Source: Circinella minor
Taxonomy: Eukaryota; Mucoromycota; Mucoromycetes; Mucorales; Lichtheimiaceae
Reading direction: 5' to 3'
Length of the DNA: 13,633 bases
NCBI GenBank assembly: GCA_016758965.1
Contig: JAEPRB010000560.1
Span: 1 to 13,633, forward strand
Position 1 is the stretch's first letter. The number at the start of each line of letters is the position of its first letter. Below the pieces are notes generated by a model that was given only the letters and a program-made list of their open reading frames with translations, ran no database searches and was not told the origin of the DNA. A program made the translations under genes and the position numbers. This document shows positions 1 to 7,983 of this stretch, piece by piece.

Positions 1-174
1 ATCAAAATATTTATACGAATACATTAAAGATATGTGATAAAATACTAATCATGTTTAAAATTTCACAACAAGTTATACGTATATGAAAGTAAATTTGACA
101 TTAGCAATAACAACTCGTACCCTGCTTTGATAACTTTTATTATCGGTATAGCTAGGAATATATACATATAGCGC

Positions 175-187
175 CACTACGGGAAAA
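175..187 (+). repeat. Left terminal inverted repeat of the CACTA element
   Basis: The 13 bases CACTACGGGAAAA match the complement of the right end exactly. The match ends abruptly outside (C on the left, A on the right after complementing), which fixes the border at 175. Confidence 0.9.
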
Positions 188-560
188 TAAGTCTCGTCAG
201 AACTGGTCGAAACTGATCTTGTCCAAACTCATATTCACTTAAGCCCAAAACCAGAAACCAGTTACACAAACAAACATGTTTCAATGAGCTACGATTAGTT
301 AAGATGAGTTTTTATAAGTTGTAACAGGTTGTAACAAGTTCTTTCTATTCACTTATTTCCCGTTCCTTCACATTAGTATTATATTATATAATATTACAGT
401 AATAAACATATTCCTTAGTTTTGTTGACCCTATCATTTATATTGATTTGCACTTTATTGTTTTATAACTTGGTTACTAAGATATACTATCTACTAATATA
501 ATATTGCTATGAAGTGACAAAAAAAATGAATGATGAATGCAAACTGGCATCACTACGTTG
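188..560. other. Left subterminal region of the CACTA element
   Basis: This non-coding stretch lies between the left terminal repeat and the stop codon of the accessory gene. Up to about 345 it carries scattered short motifs related to the right-end repeats: AACTGG near 201, CCAG near 251 and 259, ATGTTTCAATGAGCT near 275, and several AAGTT or AGGTT words. These are likely degenerate transposase-binding sites, but there is no tidy tandem array as on the right. The rest should be the 3' UTR of the leftward gene. A TTTATT word at 453-458 reads AATAAA on that strand and could be its polyadenylation signal. No additional coding sequence is evident. Confidence 0.5.
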
Positions 561-2106
561 CTATACTATGGATATTTTTACCAGTAAACTTTTCATTGTT
601 TTTTTTGCTCGTTTTGGCTGTTGTCTGACTGCCAGAGGGTGTTTTTGGGTCGTTCTTTTTCGAGATTGTGTTGTTTGGACATCCTCATGGCGATGACCAA
701 CACTTTCGACGTTTTTGTTGCTTTCGTCAAGACCATACTGACCTTGTCCCCTTCCCCTACCTCGAGTTGAACCACCTCTTCCCCTACCCCGAGTTGAACC
801 ACCTCTCATTCCACCTTGAGTTAGCCCACCTCGTCCATTTCGTCTACCTCGGTTTGTAGCAGTTTCTGTTCCTCTTCCTCTACTTCCGTTTGAATTTCCA
901 CCTTGGTCGCTTTTGGTAAGTAATTTGGACGCATTTCGAATTGCTGAAATTCTGTTCGGATCAAGTGGACGCAATTGGGTGGTGGCTCCTTGATGCTCAC
1001 GCTCTTGTGGCTCATAGTCAGTAAATTCTCCAAGTTCATACTCTTCATCTTCGTCGTACTCTTCACCTTCGTCCTCTTCATCATCCTCTTGATCTTCACA
1101 CTCCCTATATTCTCCATATTCATCATTATTGACATATATGTCATCATTTTCATATTGGCTAGTTTCAGTGCTAAGTGTGAGTATGTTATTTGTGGTATAT
1201 GAATTGGTCGTTCTTATTCCTGAACTTTCACCAATGGTTGATCTTGGTCTTGAACTTTCGCCAGTGGTTGATCTTGGCCTTGAACTTTCACCAGAATCAG
1301 TCTCACTATCATAAAATACACACGAGAGATTAGCAGATTGAACTCTAACCTTACTTATTTGAATATAAATAACTGGAATAAACATGCCATCTTAAGAGTG
1401 GAGGAGGAGTGGCGGAAAAGCGAAATCGTTCTTGACGATCATCTGTAGATGCTTCAGGTGGTCTCTTTTCCTTGAGTCGTTTGAGGTAGTTATTCCATCC
1501 AGTGTGCACACAATGGTCACTTATCCAGTATCCTTCACACAGAGAAAGATCAATATTTAAAACTTCTTGCGCTTTGGCGTTAAATTTTTCAATTGCTCTA
1601 CGTCTGATAGCTACTCTTGGAACAAACTTCCATTTCGTATCAGGAGCTAAATGTCTTTGATTTAATTTAGCTGCAATATAAGAAACAGAAACGCGCATAA
1701 GATGAACTGTAAGATCATTTCTGTGGCCTGATACATCCTCTTCTGCAACATGGAAGAAAGATCCTAACGCTGTATCAATTAATTCGTTGGTAATGCTACA
1801 ATTATGGTACTTTCCATTTACAAATTCTTTCGGTTTTATGCACCGTCGTGGAGGACCTGAACCAGTGGCACCTGTTTGTTCATAGTCCTGAATAAGTGGA
1901 TGAGAATGACGTGGTGGCTGTGCTCGTGATTGAAGGCTGATTAATTGATTCAAACTCTGCAAGATTAATTGGCCAGTACGTTCTGTTAAAGACTCGTTTA
2001 AAACAGGTGGATTGGTTGCTTGTTGAGGTTGATCATCTTGATCATGATCTTGATCTGTTAAAATTTCATTACTGGATTGGGTAACATTATCATTAAAACC
2101 CTCCAT
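561..2106 (-). CDS. Acidic and RG-rich accessory protein of the CACTA element (TnpA-like position)
   Basis: I read two exons, 2106-1355 and 1305-561, giving 498 aa. The 49-nt intron (1306-1354) has donor GTAAGG, a branch-like GCTAAT and acceptor GATAG, and splicing joins the frames exactly. The frame is open upstream to 2166, but the only initiator-like codon there is TTG, so the ATG at 2106 is chosen. Residues 1-88 are polar. Residues 89-217 look like a folded, basic, Cys/His/Trp-containing domain that I do not recognise. Residues 256-280 hold 10-aa GESSRPRST repeats, 302-352 are strongly acidic, and 389-438 are RGG/RG-rich with a 9-aa repeat (27 bp). The end (466-486) is a basic, nuclear-signal-like stretch. 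It is divergent from the transposase and inside the same element. By analogy with plant TnpA it may bind subterminal repeats and assist transposition, but no sequence similarity to TnpA was seen, so that role is inference. Confidence 0.75.
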
Positions 2107-2266
2107 ATTGCTATTTTTATTTGGGATTTGCTGATTAGAAACGTTTTGTAATTTTTGGAAAAACAAACGTCGTCAACAAAAAAAAATATTTTGTGTTGAG
2201 AATAAGTTATGTGGCTACAAGACCAACCAATCCCCGCAAGTTACGCGCATTCTCACACAAACCATA
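2107..2266. promoter_or_regulatory. Shared divergent promoter of the two CACTA genes
   Basis: Only 160 bp separate the two start codons, so both leaders and core promoters must lie here or extend into the opposite gene. A CCAAT word sits at 2227-2231 on the plus strand, 36 bp before the transposase ATG. An A-rich run near 2180 is T-rich on the minus strand. No clear TATA box was seen. The arrangement implies co-expression of transposase and partner. Confidence 0.6.
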
Positions 2267-5200
2267 ATGACACGTTGTAATCGTTGTAATGGACAGATCT
2301 TCAATAACTTTAGGAGACATCAAGAGCTTTGTCATGATTTTGCAATGGAAGTTTCAGATGACGATTCAATCTTAAGCGATGATCTTTTTATTCCAGAAGT
2401 AACGACAGAAAACGCGTCGAATCCAGATCACGATAGCAACGATCAATACAGTATGTGTAGCTCAAGGCATAACAATGGTGATCGATTTATCCAATCCTCT
2501 CCTCTAAATGATTACACCGATTTCGATGACTTTGATTTTGGAGAAGATAATCAACAGCAGCCTTATCAACATGATTATCTCGAGTATGAAGACAGTGATA
2601 GTGAAGTGAGCAACATGGACTTATTTGAGGATTACTTTGTTTATGATGACGAAGATATATCTGACCAATCCAGAAATTATCACCAAACAGAGGATGGCAT
2701 TCGTATAATTGATTTTCGTGACCAAGCAACGCCAACAGATAATGACTACTGGAATCTTCGATTGACTACTCTTATTGTTAGTAATAACATTACTCGAAAG
2801 GGTCATGAAGATATCATTAATTTCTGTAACGACTGGAGAAAAAGTAAAGATTTTTGTAAGTGCTATTACATTTTTATTTTATAATACCAAGAGGATCAAT
2901 ATTTATTTTATATATATTAACTTATTAAAAAAATAAAAGGCCCTAATCCGCTTGATTCTGTTCACGTTGCTACTACAAGAATGACTTTAGCTTTTAAAGC
3001 AGACAACCAAGTATATTCCCTATGTAAAAATGGTTGTATGTTATTTACTAATGATGATGACGATCATTGTGACTATTGTCATGAGCAACGGTATAAAGAT
3101 GGCGATCCATGCAAGCCTTTTGCCAAAATGCACTATTTATCTATATCTGGCCTTTTGGGTTCTATGCTTTCTGTTTCTGAATACCGCGAAATGTTTCATG
3201 AAACATTTAATTCTGAACCAAATGAAGGACTGACAGATATCACTGACGGGTTGGCATTCCAAGAACGACAGGCGCATCTGTTTACCAACGAATATGATAT
3301 TGGGCTTTCTCTTTATGTCGACGGATTTTCTCCTTTTGATCGGGGTCGTTATTCTTTGAGTATGACAAGTATACATTTGGTGATTGTAAAAAATTTACCA
3401 GCAGATCAAAGGTATGCATAAAATAGATAGCTTGATTAATGTTACAAATAATTATATGAAATTAGTATATTTATATTTTTCCTATGACTATTAAAATAAT
3501 TAAGATATAGATTAAAAAATACTTTTCAAATTGCAATTATACCTGGGCCCAAAAAACCTCAATCCATTCACTCATTCCTAACACCATTAATGAACGAGAT
3601 AAAGGAACTGTCTACCCAAGGCGTGATTTTAAAAATCGGGACAAGTGCCACATCTAGTGAAGAGAATATTCATATACGTGCACATTTATTATTAGCAAGT
3701 GGAGATGTACCTGGAGTAGCGGATCTTATTCACCACAAAGGTAACGTATGATTTGTGTCTATTGTTTATTTTAAAAGAGAATAAAGATTATATTATAACA
3801 ATGCTGTGTTAAGGAAACTTATAGTACACTTATATTGCTAGGACATGGGTCACATTGGGGCTGTCGTAATTGTCGTATTCCATCTACATCACTTGTTAGC
3901 CCAAAAGGTCGTGGACATGGCCAATACTTTCCAGGAAACGAAGAGCTACATGATGAACGAAATGATAATGATTTTAAAGGGTTGCTTCCGGTAATATTCA
4001 AAGGCAATAACGTTGTATTAAATAATATAAGGGATATTAATGCTTTTATAATAGGAATTTGGAATCCTAAAGAAAAATCCGTTTACCGACCTTGCAACCT
4101 ATCATTCACCATATTTTTACGGGCTAGATGAACTTCATTTAATAGGCCAAAATATTGCACGACAGCTTCTTGCCATGTTCAAAGGAGAATTTACAAATGT
4201 CATTTCTCCTTTTGCTTTGGAAAAAAATCAACAAAAGGCTGTGGGCGACGCAATAAAATCATCCCATCTTCTTCTACCATTAGGTCTTGATGGTAACCTT
4301 GGAGGTAAACAAGGAATTATTGAATAACGTGACCACTGTTTCTTTTAATCAACAATTGAAATAATTTATATGCTGATATTGCGGTTGTTTATATTTAACC
4401 AGACATCTTTACACGATCTAAATCTGCACGCGCTGTAGATATGATTGACTTCCTTTTATTTGTGGTGCCGACACTCGTGTATGAACAGTTAGAAGCAAGC
4501 GGATGTGAATATCTTGATGAACTGGGTAGTTTGGTGAATTTGTGTAGTATTACTGAATCATGGAGCATTTCCTATCTACCAACACCACCTGAACGCGTAG
4601 GAGATGATCCTCAACCAAGTGATCTAGAAAGGTTAACCAGGGTAGTAGTAATTTATATGTCAATGTATTTATTTCTTTACTGTGCTATGCTACATCCCCA
4701 TATTTACTTTACTTTTTTTAGGTACGTAGAAAAGATTCATAATTTTATGCGTACGAAAGTGGCAAACAATCTCTACACTATAAGTTGGCATTTACTTCGA
4801 CATATTCCTGCCACTATTGCTACCCTAGGACCACCTAGATCGTATAGCTGTAGGAGCATGGAAGGTAGTATAGGTATGATTTAATATTAGCTATATGTAT
4901 CAATCTAAAAGAATGCGAAGATAATATATATTTTTTAACATATAAAGGTGAAATAAAAAGTCATATCAAGAGTAAGTCATCCCCGGGACCTAATGCTTCT
5001 AATGGGTTATTAAAGATTGCAGCTACTCGTCATTTTCAACGAATATTGTTCAAGGATAAAGATAAAAGAAGCGCGCGCGAAGTGTTTCATCTTGGTGAGC
5101 AACAGCATGATTCAGAGTTTTGGGGTACTCCACGGTTACAATATAATATCGCTATGTCAAACTATGATGAGGACTATAATTTAACGTACTACATCCAGAA

Positions 5201-5680
5201 ATACTGGGAAAGAGAAACCGGACAAGGAAGACTGACTGATCCTCTTAATCTCAATCTTGAAGTAGTGTCTCCCAAAATGTATTCAAACAATTGCGAATTC
5301 GACAGCCTGTTATTCCCTAACAACCGAACCAATAAGCTCACATCTTTTGTAACTGTACTGATTCCGGTTGATTTGGAAGCTCAAGACCGTAATGCCGACC
5401 CAATATCAGCTTGGCGTAGATTTTTCTGTGAAACCATTATGTTTTTTGTGCACGCTTATGAAGGTAATGTGATGTATTCTTTTAAAGTATCAATTCATAA
5501 TTCTGATATATCACGATTTTATAATTAGGATCAAGGAAAATGCTATGTCTTTTAAATGTTATTGAAAATGTTCGACAAAACAACGCAGGAGCTGCGTATG
5601 GCTATTCAAGGCACGGATCAAGATTCTACGTAACTGAAGTTCAATACATTGAAGGCTTTGCAGGACTAATCGAGTCTTAA
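2267..5680 (+). CDS. Tnp2-type DDE transposase of the CACTA element, nine exons
   Basis: Exons as I splice them: 2267-2855, 2940-3411, 3511-3740, 3842-3990, 4055-4304, 4403-4631, 4722-4873, 4948-5463 and 5529-5680. All junctions are GT-AG and in frame, giving 912 aa. The protein should cut the element at its CACTA termini in the nucleus. An N-terminal C2H2-like finger (C4, C7, H18, H23) is followed by a long acidic linker. A zinc ribbon comes next (C225, C229, C240, C243), then LYVDGFSPF with D324, the family hallmark IPGPKKP just after intron 2, HWGCRNC in exon 4, GLDELHLIG with D505, and RSMEGSIG with E687. D324, D505 and E687 are the likely catalytic triad. Intron 6 (4632-4721, 90 nt) is less certain: its donor is GTTAAC and it is open in frame, so retention would give 942 aa. 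The stop at 5678-5680 is followed by 26 open codons of plausible protein, so the C-terminus may be truncated by a nonsense change. Confidence 0.9.
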
Positions 5681-6016
5681 TATGACGGATATTACTATTA
5701 TATATACCCAAAAATGGACATAGGAAATATGAAGTTAGGAAATTCGAGTGCGCACCTGTAAAAAAATTACCAAGTTTTTAATCATCGTTGTTAGGAGGTG
5801 GTGTTTTTCTTTTCGTTGGGGGGTTTTTTTTTCTTTCTACAACAACAGCAACAAGAGTAAGGTAGTGTAATAGTCACAGCTAATTGTTGAATAATAAAAA
5901 GTTAAGATGACATTCTTGCTGGCAATTCTTTCATTAAATGTTGTGTTAGTATAATTTTGAAGTAACATGGTTGAACACCATGTATTGATAAGTTGGTTTA
6001 GTTAGCAGTTCGTTTT
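5681..6016. other. 3' region of the transposase gene, with possible former coding tail
   Basis: The first 78 bases continue the transposase frame to a second stop at 5759-5761. The rest looks like 3' UTR: T-rich and G-rich tracts near 5800-5840 and an AATAAA at 5893-5898 that could be the polyadenylation signal. No further gene is seen. Confidence 0.5.
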
Positions 6017-6239
6017 CACAAACTCCAACAAGCTGGTTTTTTTATTATGCATTTGAACAAGTTTGAATGAGCTGGTTCCCAAGTAACATTATTATAGCCA
6101 GTTCCAACAAGCTGGTTTTTTTAGGATACATTTTAACAAGTTTTGATGACCTTGTCCTCAATTAGCACCAAAATCACCAGTTCTAACAAGCTGGTTATTT
6201 ATATGACATGTTTCAACACATTCTGATAAGCTGATCCTC
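6017..6239. repeat. Subterminal tandem repeats at the right end of the CACTA element
   Basis: Three degenerate copies of an approximately 80-bp unit lie head to tail at 6017-6080, 6081-6159 and 6160-6239; the first is partial. Each contains a CCAACAAGCTGG- or CTAACAAGCTGG-type core followed by a T- or AT-rich run, then an ACAAG-type word and a TGATGACC- or GAATGAGC-type end. Many cores sit within CCAG...CTGG dyads. In CACTA elements such arrays are binding sites for element-encoded proteins; that role is inferred here. Confidence 0.75.
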
Positions 6240-6284
6240 GAAAATCACCATTTTAACCAGTTCTACCCCAGAATCAACCAGTTT

Positions 6285-6297
6285 TTTTCCCGTAGTG
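6285..6297 (-). repeat. Right terminal inverted repeat of the CACTA element
   Basis: This is the exact complement of the 13-bp left end. Outside it the sequence runs TAGAGT, which does not repeat the left flank. Just inside is AACCAG, a word shared with the subterminal repeats. Confidence 0.9.
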
Positions 6298-6910
6298 TAG
6301 AGTATCTTTTTTTCTATTAAGTAGATTTATTTACATTTCAATTAAATTATATCTTTCATGATATAAAAACATCATAATATTAGCTATTAAACAGTTATAA
6401 ATTATTAAAAGTGTCAAAAAGACATCTATATTTTATTGATAATCTAAATACACAGAAGTTGCGAACAAGTATTTGTATCAATATTATAACAATACCTCAT
6501 GAGTGATATTGTTAAAAGGATTTATACGTAAAAAACCTATAAAATATTTATATACCGATTTTTAAAAAGTTGGAAACTGCACAAAAAATTTATACTGAAG
6601 CGTTCAATGTGTGATTGAAGTACTTCGTATAAATGTATAAAATAAAGAAGAAATAATATACTATGTGATTGTATTTAAGTAATAAATTATATGAAATGGA
6701 ATATAAATATGATTGTGGGAGTTCTTATATCCAGGAATATTACGTCTGAATCCACAAAAGAGAAGTCTTATAATGAGTTTAAGAGGCTTTATGCTCAAAG
6801 AAAACTATTGTCAGGTCAATTATTTAATTGTTAAAAGACTAAAAGATTTAAAGGTAAAAATAGAACTAAAGAACTGGATTTTATTTGAAATAATTTAGGG
6901 GTATTTATAC
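6298..6910. other. AT-rich intergenic stretch, no convincing gene
   Basis: This is very AT-rich DNA outside the transposon. The only item of note is a 41-codon frame opening with ATG at 6709 and ending at 6834. Its peptide is mixed and lysine-rich with a balanced composition (for example KEKSYNEFKRLYAQRK), unlike the surrounding low-complexity translation. It could be a remnant of a longer gene or chance. No splice partner was found. Confidence 0.35.
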
Positions 6911-7034
6911 CAATTGCTTCGTCGTAAAAGTGTCGTAGCTTCGACAGAAAAGTGTCGCAGCTTCGACATAAATGTGTTATTGCTCCGACATAAATGCGTC
7001 TTTGCTTCGACACAAATGTGTCGCAGCACGCTCC
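6911..7034. repeat. 22-bp tandem repeat with internal dyad
   Basis: Four full 22-bp units (6931, 6953, 6975 and 6997) have a partial unit on each side. The better units read TGTCGCAGCTTCGACATAAA or close to it. The flanking words TGTCG and CGACA are mutually complementary around a six-base centre, so each good unit could form a small hairpin or bind a dimeric protein. Units 3 and 4 have lost part of the left arm. The repeat is GC-richer than its surroundings. Confidence 0.8.
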
Positions 7035-7084
7035 AATAATATCACGTAATTTGGTACGTTGTGATACTTTATCGGTGATATATA

Positions 7085-7172
7085 TAAGAATAATAATAAG
7101 AATAATAATAATAATAATAATAAGAATAATAATAAGAATAATAATAAGAATAAGAATAAGAATAATAATAAT
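7085..7172. repeat. AAT/AAG-type microsatellite
   Basis: An interrupted trinucleotide run of AAT with intermittent AAG units. Its apparent open frame encodes only Ile/Arg repeats and is not a gene. Confidence 0.9.
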
Positions 7173-7260
7173 GGTAAAGAATAAATATAATAATGATGAG
7201 GGTAATTTTGTTGATATAAAAATGTCTTTAATTTTTATACTTTACAATACATGATAATTC

Positions 7261-7377
7261 ATCTTCTTTTTCGCTCGGTCAGCACCGCAAAATGTGGACT
7301 TCAATTTAATTACACAAAATGAACAATTTATTGCTATGCAACAAAGACTACTTCAACTCGAACTGATAGCACTATAA
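7261..7377 (+). pseudogene. Left-arm copy of a short 3' coding tail
   Basis: The frame is open from the arm border to a TAA at 7375-7377 and ends in a Gln/Leu-rich, coiled-coil-like peptide (NEQFIAMQQRLLQLELIAL). An in-frame stop lies just outside the arm at 7255-7257, so only the tail is present. The pyrimidine-rich stretch ending in CAG at 7280-7282 could be an intron acceptor, making this a last exon. The family is not recognised. The duplicate in the other arm is at 7867-7983. Confidence 0.35.
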
Positions 7378-7481
7378 TTTATATTGTCTAAGAGCTTATT
7401 TGATAACTTTATATTTGTACGGTGTCCGTAAGCCAAAATACGGGGTGTCCGTATAGCAATTCCCTTTAACTTAGGTACTTA

Positions 7482-7762
7482 CAGTAGACCCCCAGTTTTG
7501 CAAGAGTGGATATTTCACAGCTTAAATATTTATAGGTAACAGTCCCAGGCTATATACTATGCAAGCATCTACTTTTTTTTTATCGATGTCTTAAAATACG
7601 TACACTATAAATTTCTCCCGGTGGACGCAAATTGATTAAAATATCTTGCAATCTGCAGTTTGCAGGGTTTAAGAAGTGTTTTGTGACACTTTCTTCCAAA
7701 AAGTTGCGGAACACGGGGGTTTTTAAGTACGTACCAGGAGTGCAAAAACTGGGGGTCTACTG
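7482..7762. mobile_element. pogo/Tc1-like MITE, 281 bp, TA target duplication
   Basis: The ends read CAGTAGACCCCCAGTTTT on both sides as inverted repeats, extending to about 21 bases with one indel, and each is flanked by TA (7480-7481 and 7763-7764). CAGTAGACCC-type termini with TA duplication are typical of pogo/Tigger-like members of the Tc1/mariner group. The roughly 240-bp interior has no coding capacity, so the element is non-autonomous. It contains a CTGCAGTTTGCAG-type local repeat near 7653. Confidence 0.75.
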
Positions 7763-7866
7763 TAAGTACCTAAGTTAAAGGGAATTGCTATACGGACACC
7801 CCGTATTTTGGCTTACGGACACCGTACAAATATAAAGTTATCAAATAAGCTCTTAGACAATATAAA

Positions 7867-7983
7867 TTATAGTGCTATCAGTTCGAGTTGAAGTAGTCTT
7901 TGTTGCATAGCAATAAATTGTTCATTTTGTGTAATTAAATTGAAGTCTACATTTTGCGGTGCTGACCGAGCGAAAAAGAAGAT
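7867..7983 (-). pseudogene. Right-arm copy of the same 3' coding tail
   Basis: This is the mirror copy of 7261-7377, pointing leftward toward the MITE. The single difference changes GTG to GTA, both valine, so the encoded peptide is identical. Neither copy has an upstream coding part in the adjacent unique DNA. Confidence 0.35.

Larger units (their letters stand above)
175..6297. mobile_element. CACTA (EnSpm) DNA transposon, apparently full length
   Basis: The element runs between perfect 13-bp inverted repeats, CACTACGGGAAAA on the left and its complement on the right, and is 6,123 bp long. CACTA-superfamily elements are defined by such termini, a Tnp2-type transposase and arrays of subterminal repeats, and all three are visible here. 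It holds two divergent genes: a leftward accessory gene (561-2106) and a rightward transposase gene (2267-5680). A 3-bp target duplication is expected for this superfamily, but the adjacent triplets are CGC on the left and TAG on the right and do not match. TAG does occur three bases further out on the left (169-171). The element may therefore be old or may have rearranged after insertion. Exact termini on both sides make an internal deletion derivative unlikely. The superfamily call is strong; the missing duplication is the main oddity. Confidence 0.9.
7261..7983. repeat. Near-perfect long inverted repeat with MITE at its centre
   Basis: The left arm (7261-7502) and right arm (7741-7983) are reverse complements over about 242 bases. 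They differ by one substitution (7296 against 7948) and one T indel in the inner end. The similarity stops sharply outside 7261 and 7983, where only an AATT word is shared. A 281-bp MITE occupies the middle, its TIRs forming the innermost part of the arms. Each arm also holds two direct ACGG(GG)TGTCCGTA motifs (7419-7430 and 7439-7453 on the left), each able to form a small hairpin. The near-identity of the arms indicates recent formation or ongoing gene conversion. Confidence 0.93.

Noticed and set aside
668..859. Rightward frame with LFPYPELNHL-type repeats
   Set aside because: It is the antisense image of the 27-bp RG-coding repeat of the accessory gene.
975..1314. Hydrophobic rightward frames overlapping the accessory gene
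   Set aside because: These are antisense readings of the acidic and repeat-coding stretch; the leftward frame has the consistent splice sites and repeats.
2107..2166. Upstream extension of the accessory protein to 2166
   Set aside because: The frame is open, but the only start there is a TTG codon; the first ATG is at 2106.
2487..3376. Leftward frames of 60-80 codons across transposase exons
   Set aside because: They overlap strongly supported transposase exons with family motifs and show none of their own.
6994..7254. 86-codon rightward open frame
   Set aside because: Most of it is translated AAT/AAG microsatellite (Ile/Arg runs), with no protein-like sequence outside the repeat.
7261..7983. 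CRISPR-like or phage attachment structure
   Set aside because: There is one inverted pair rather than spaced direct repeats, and the setting is eukaryotic with spliced genes.
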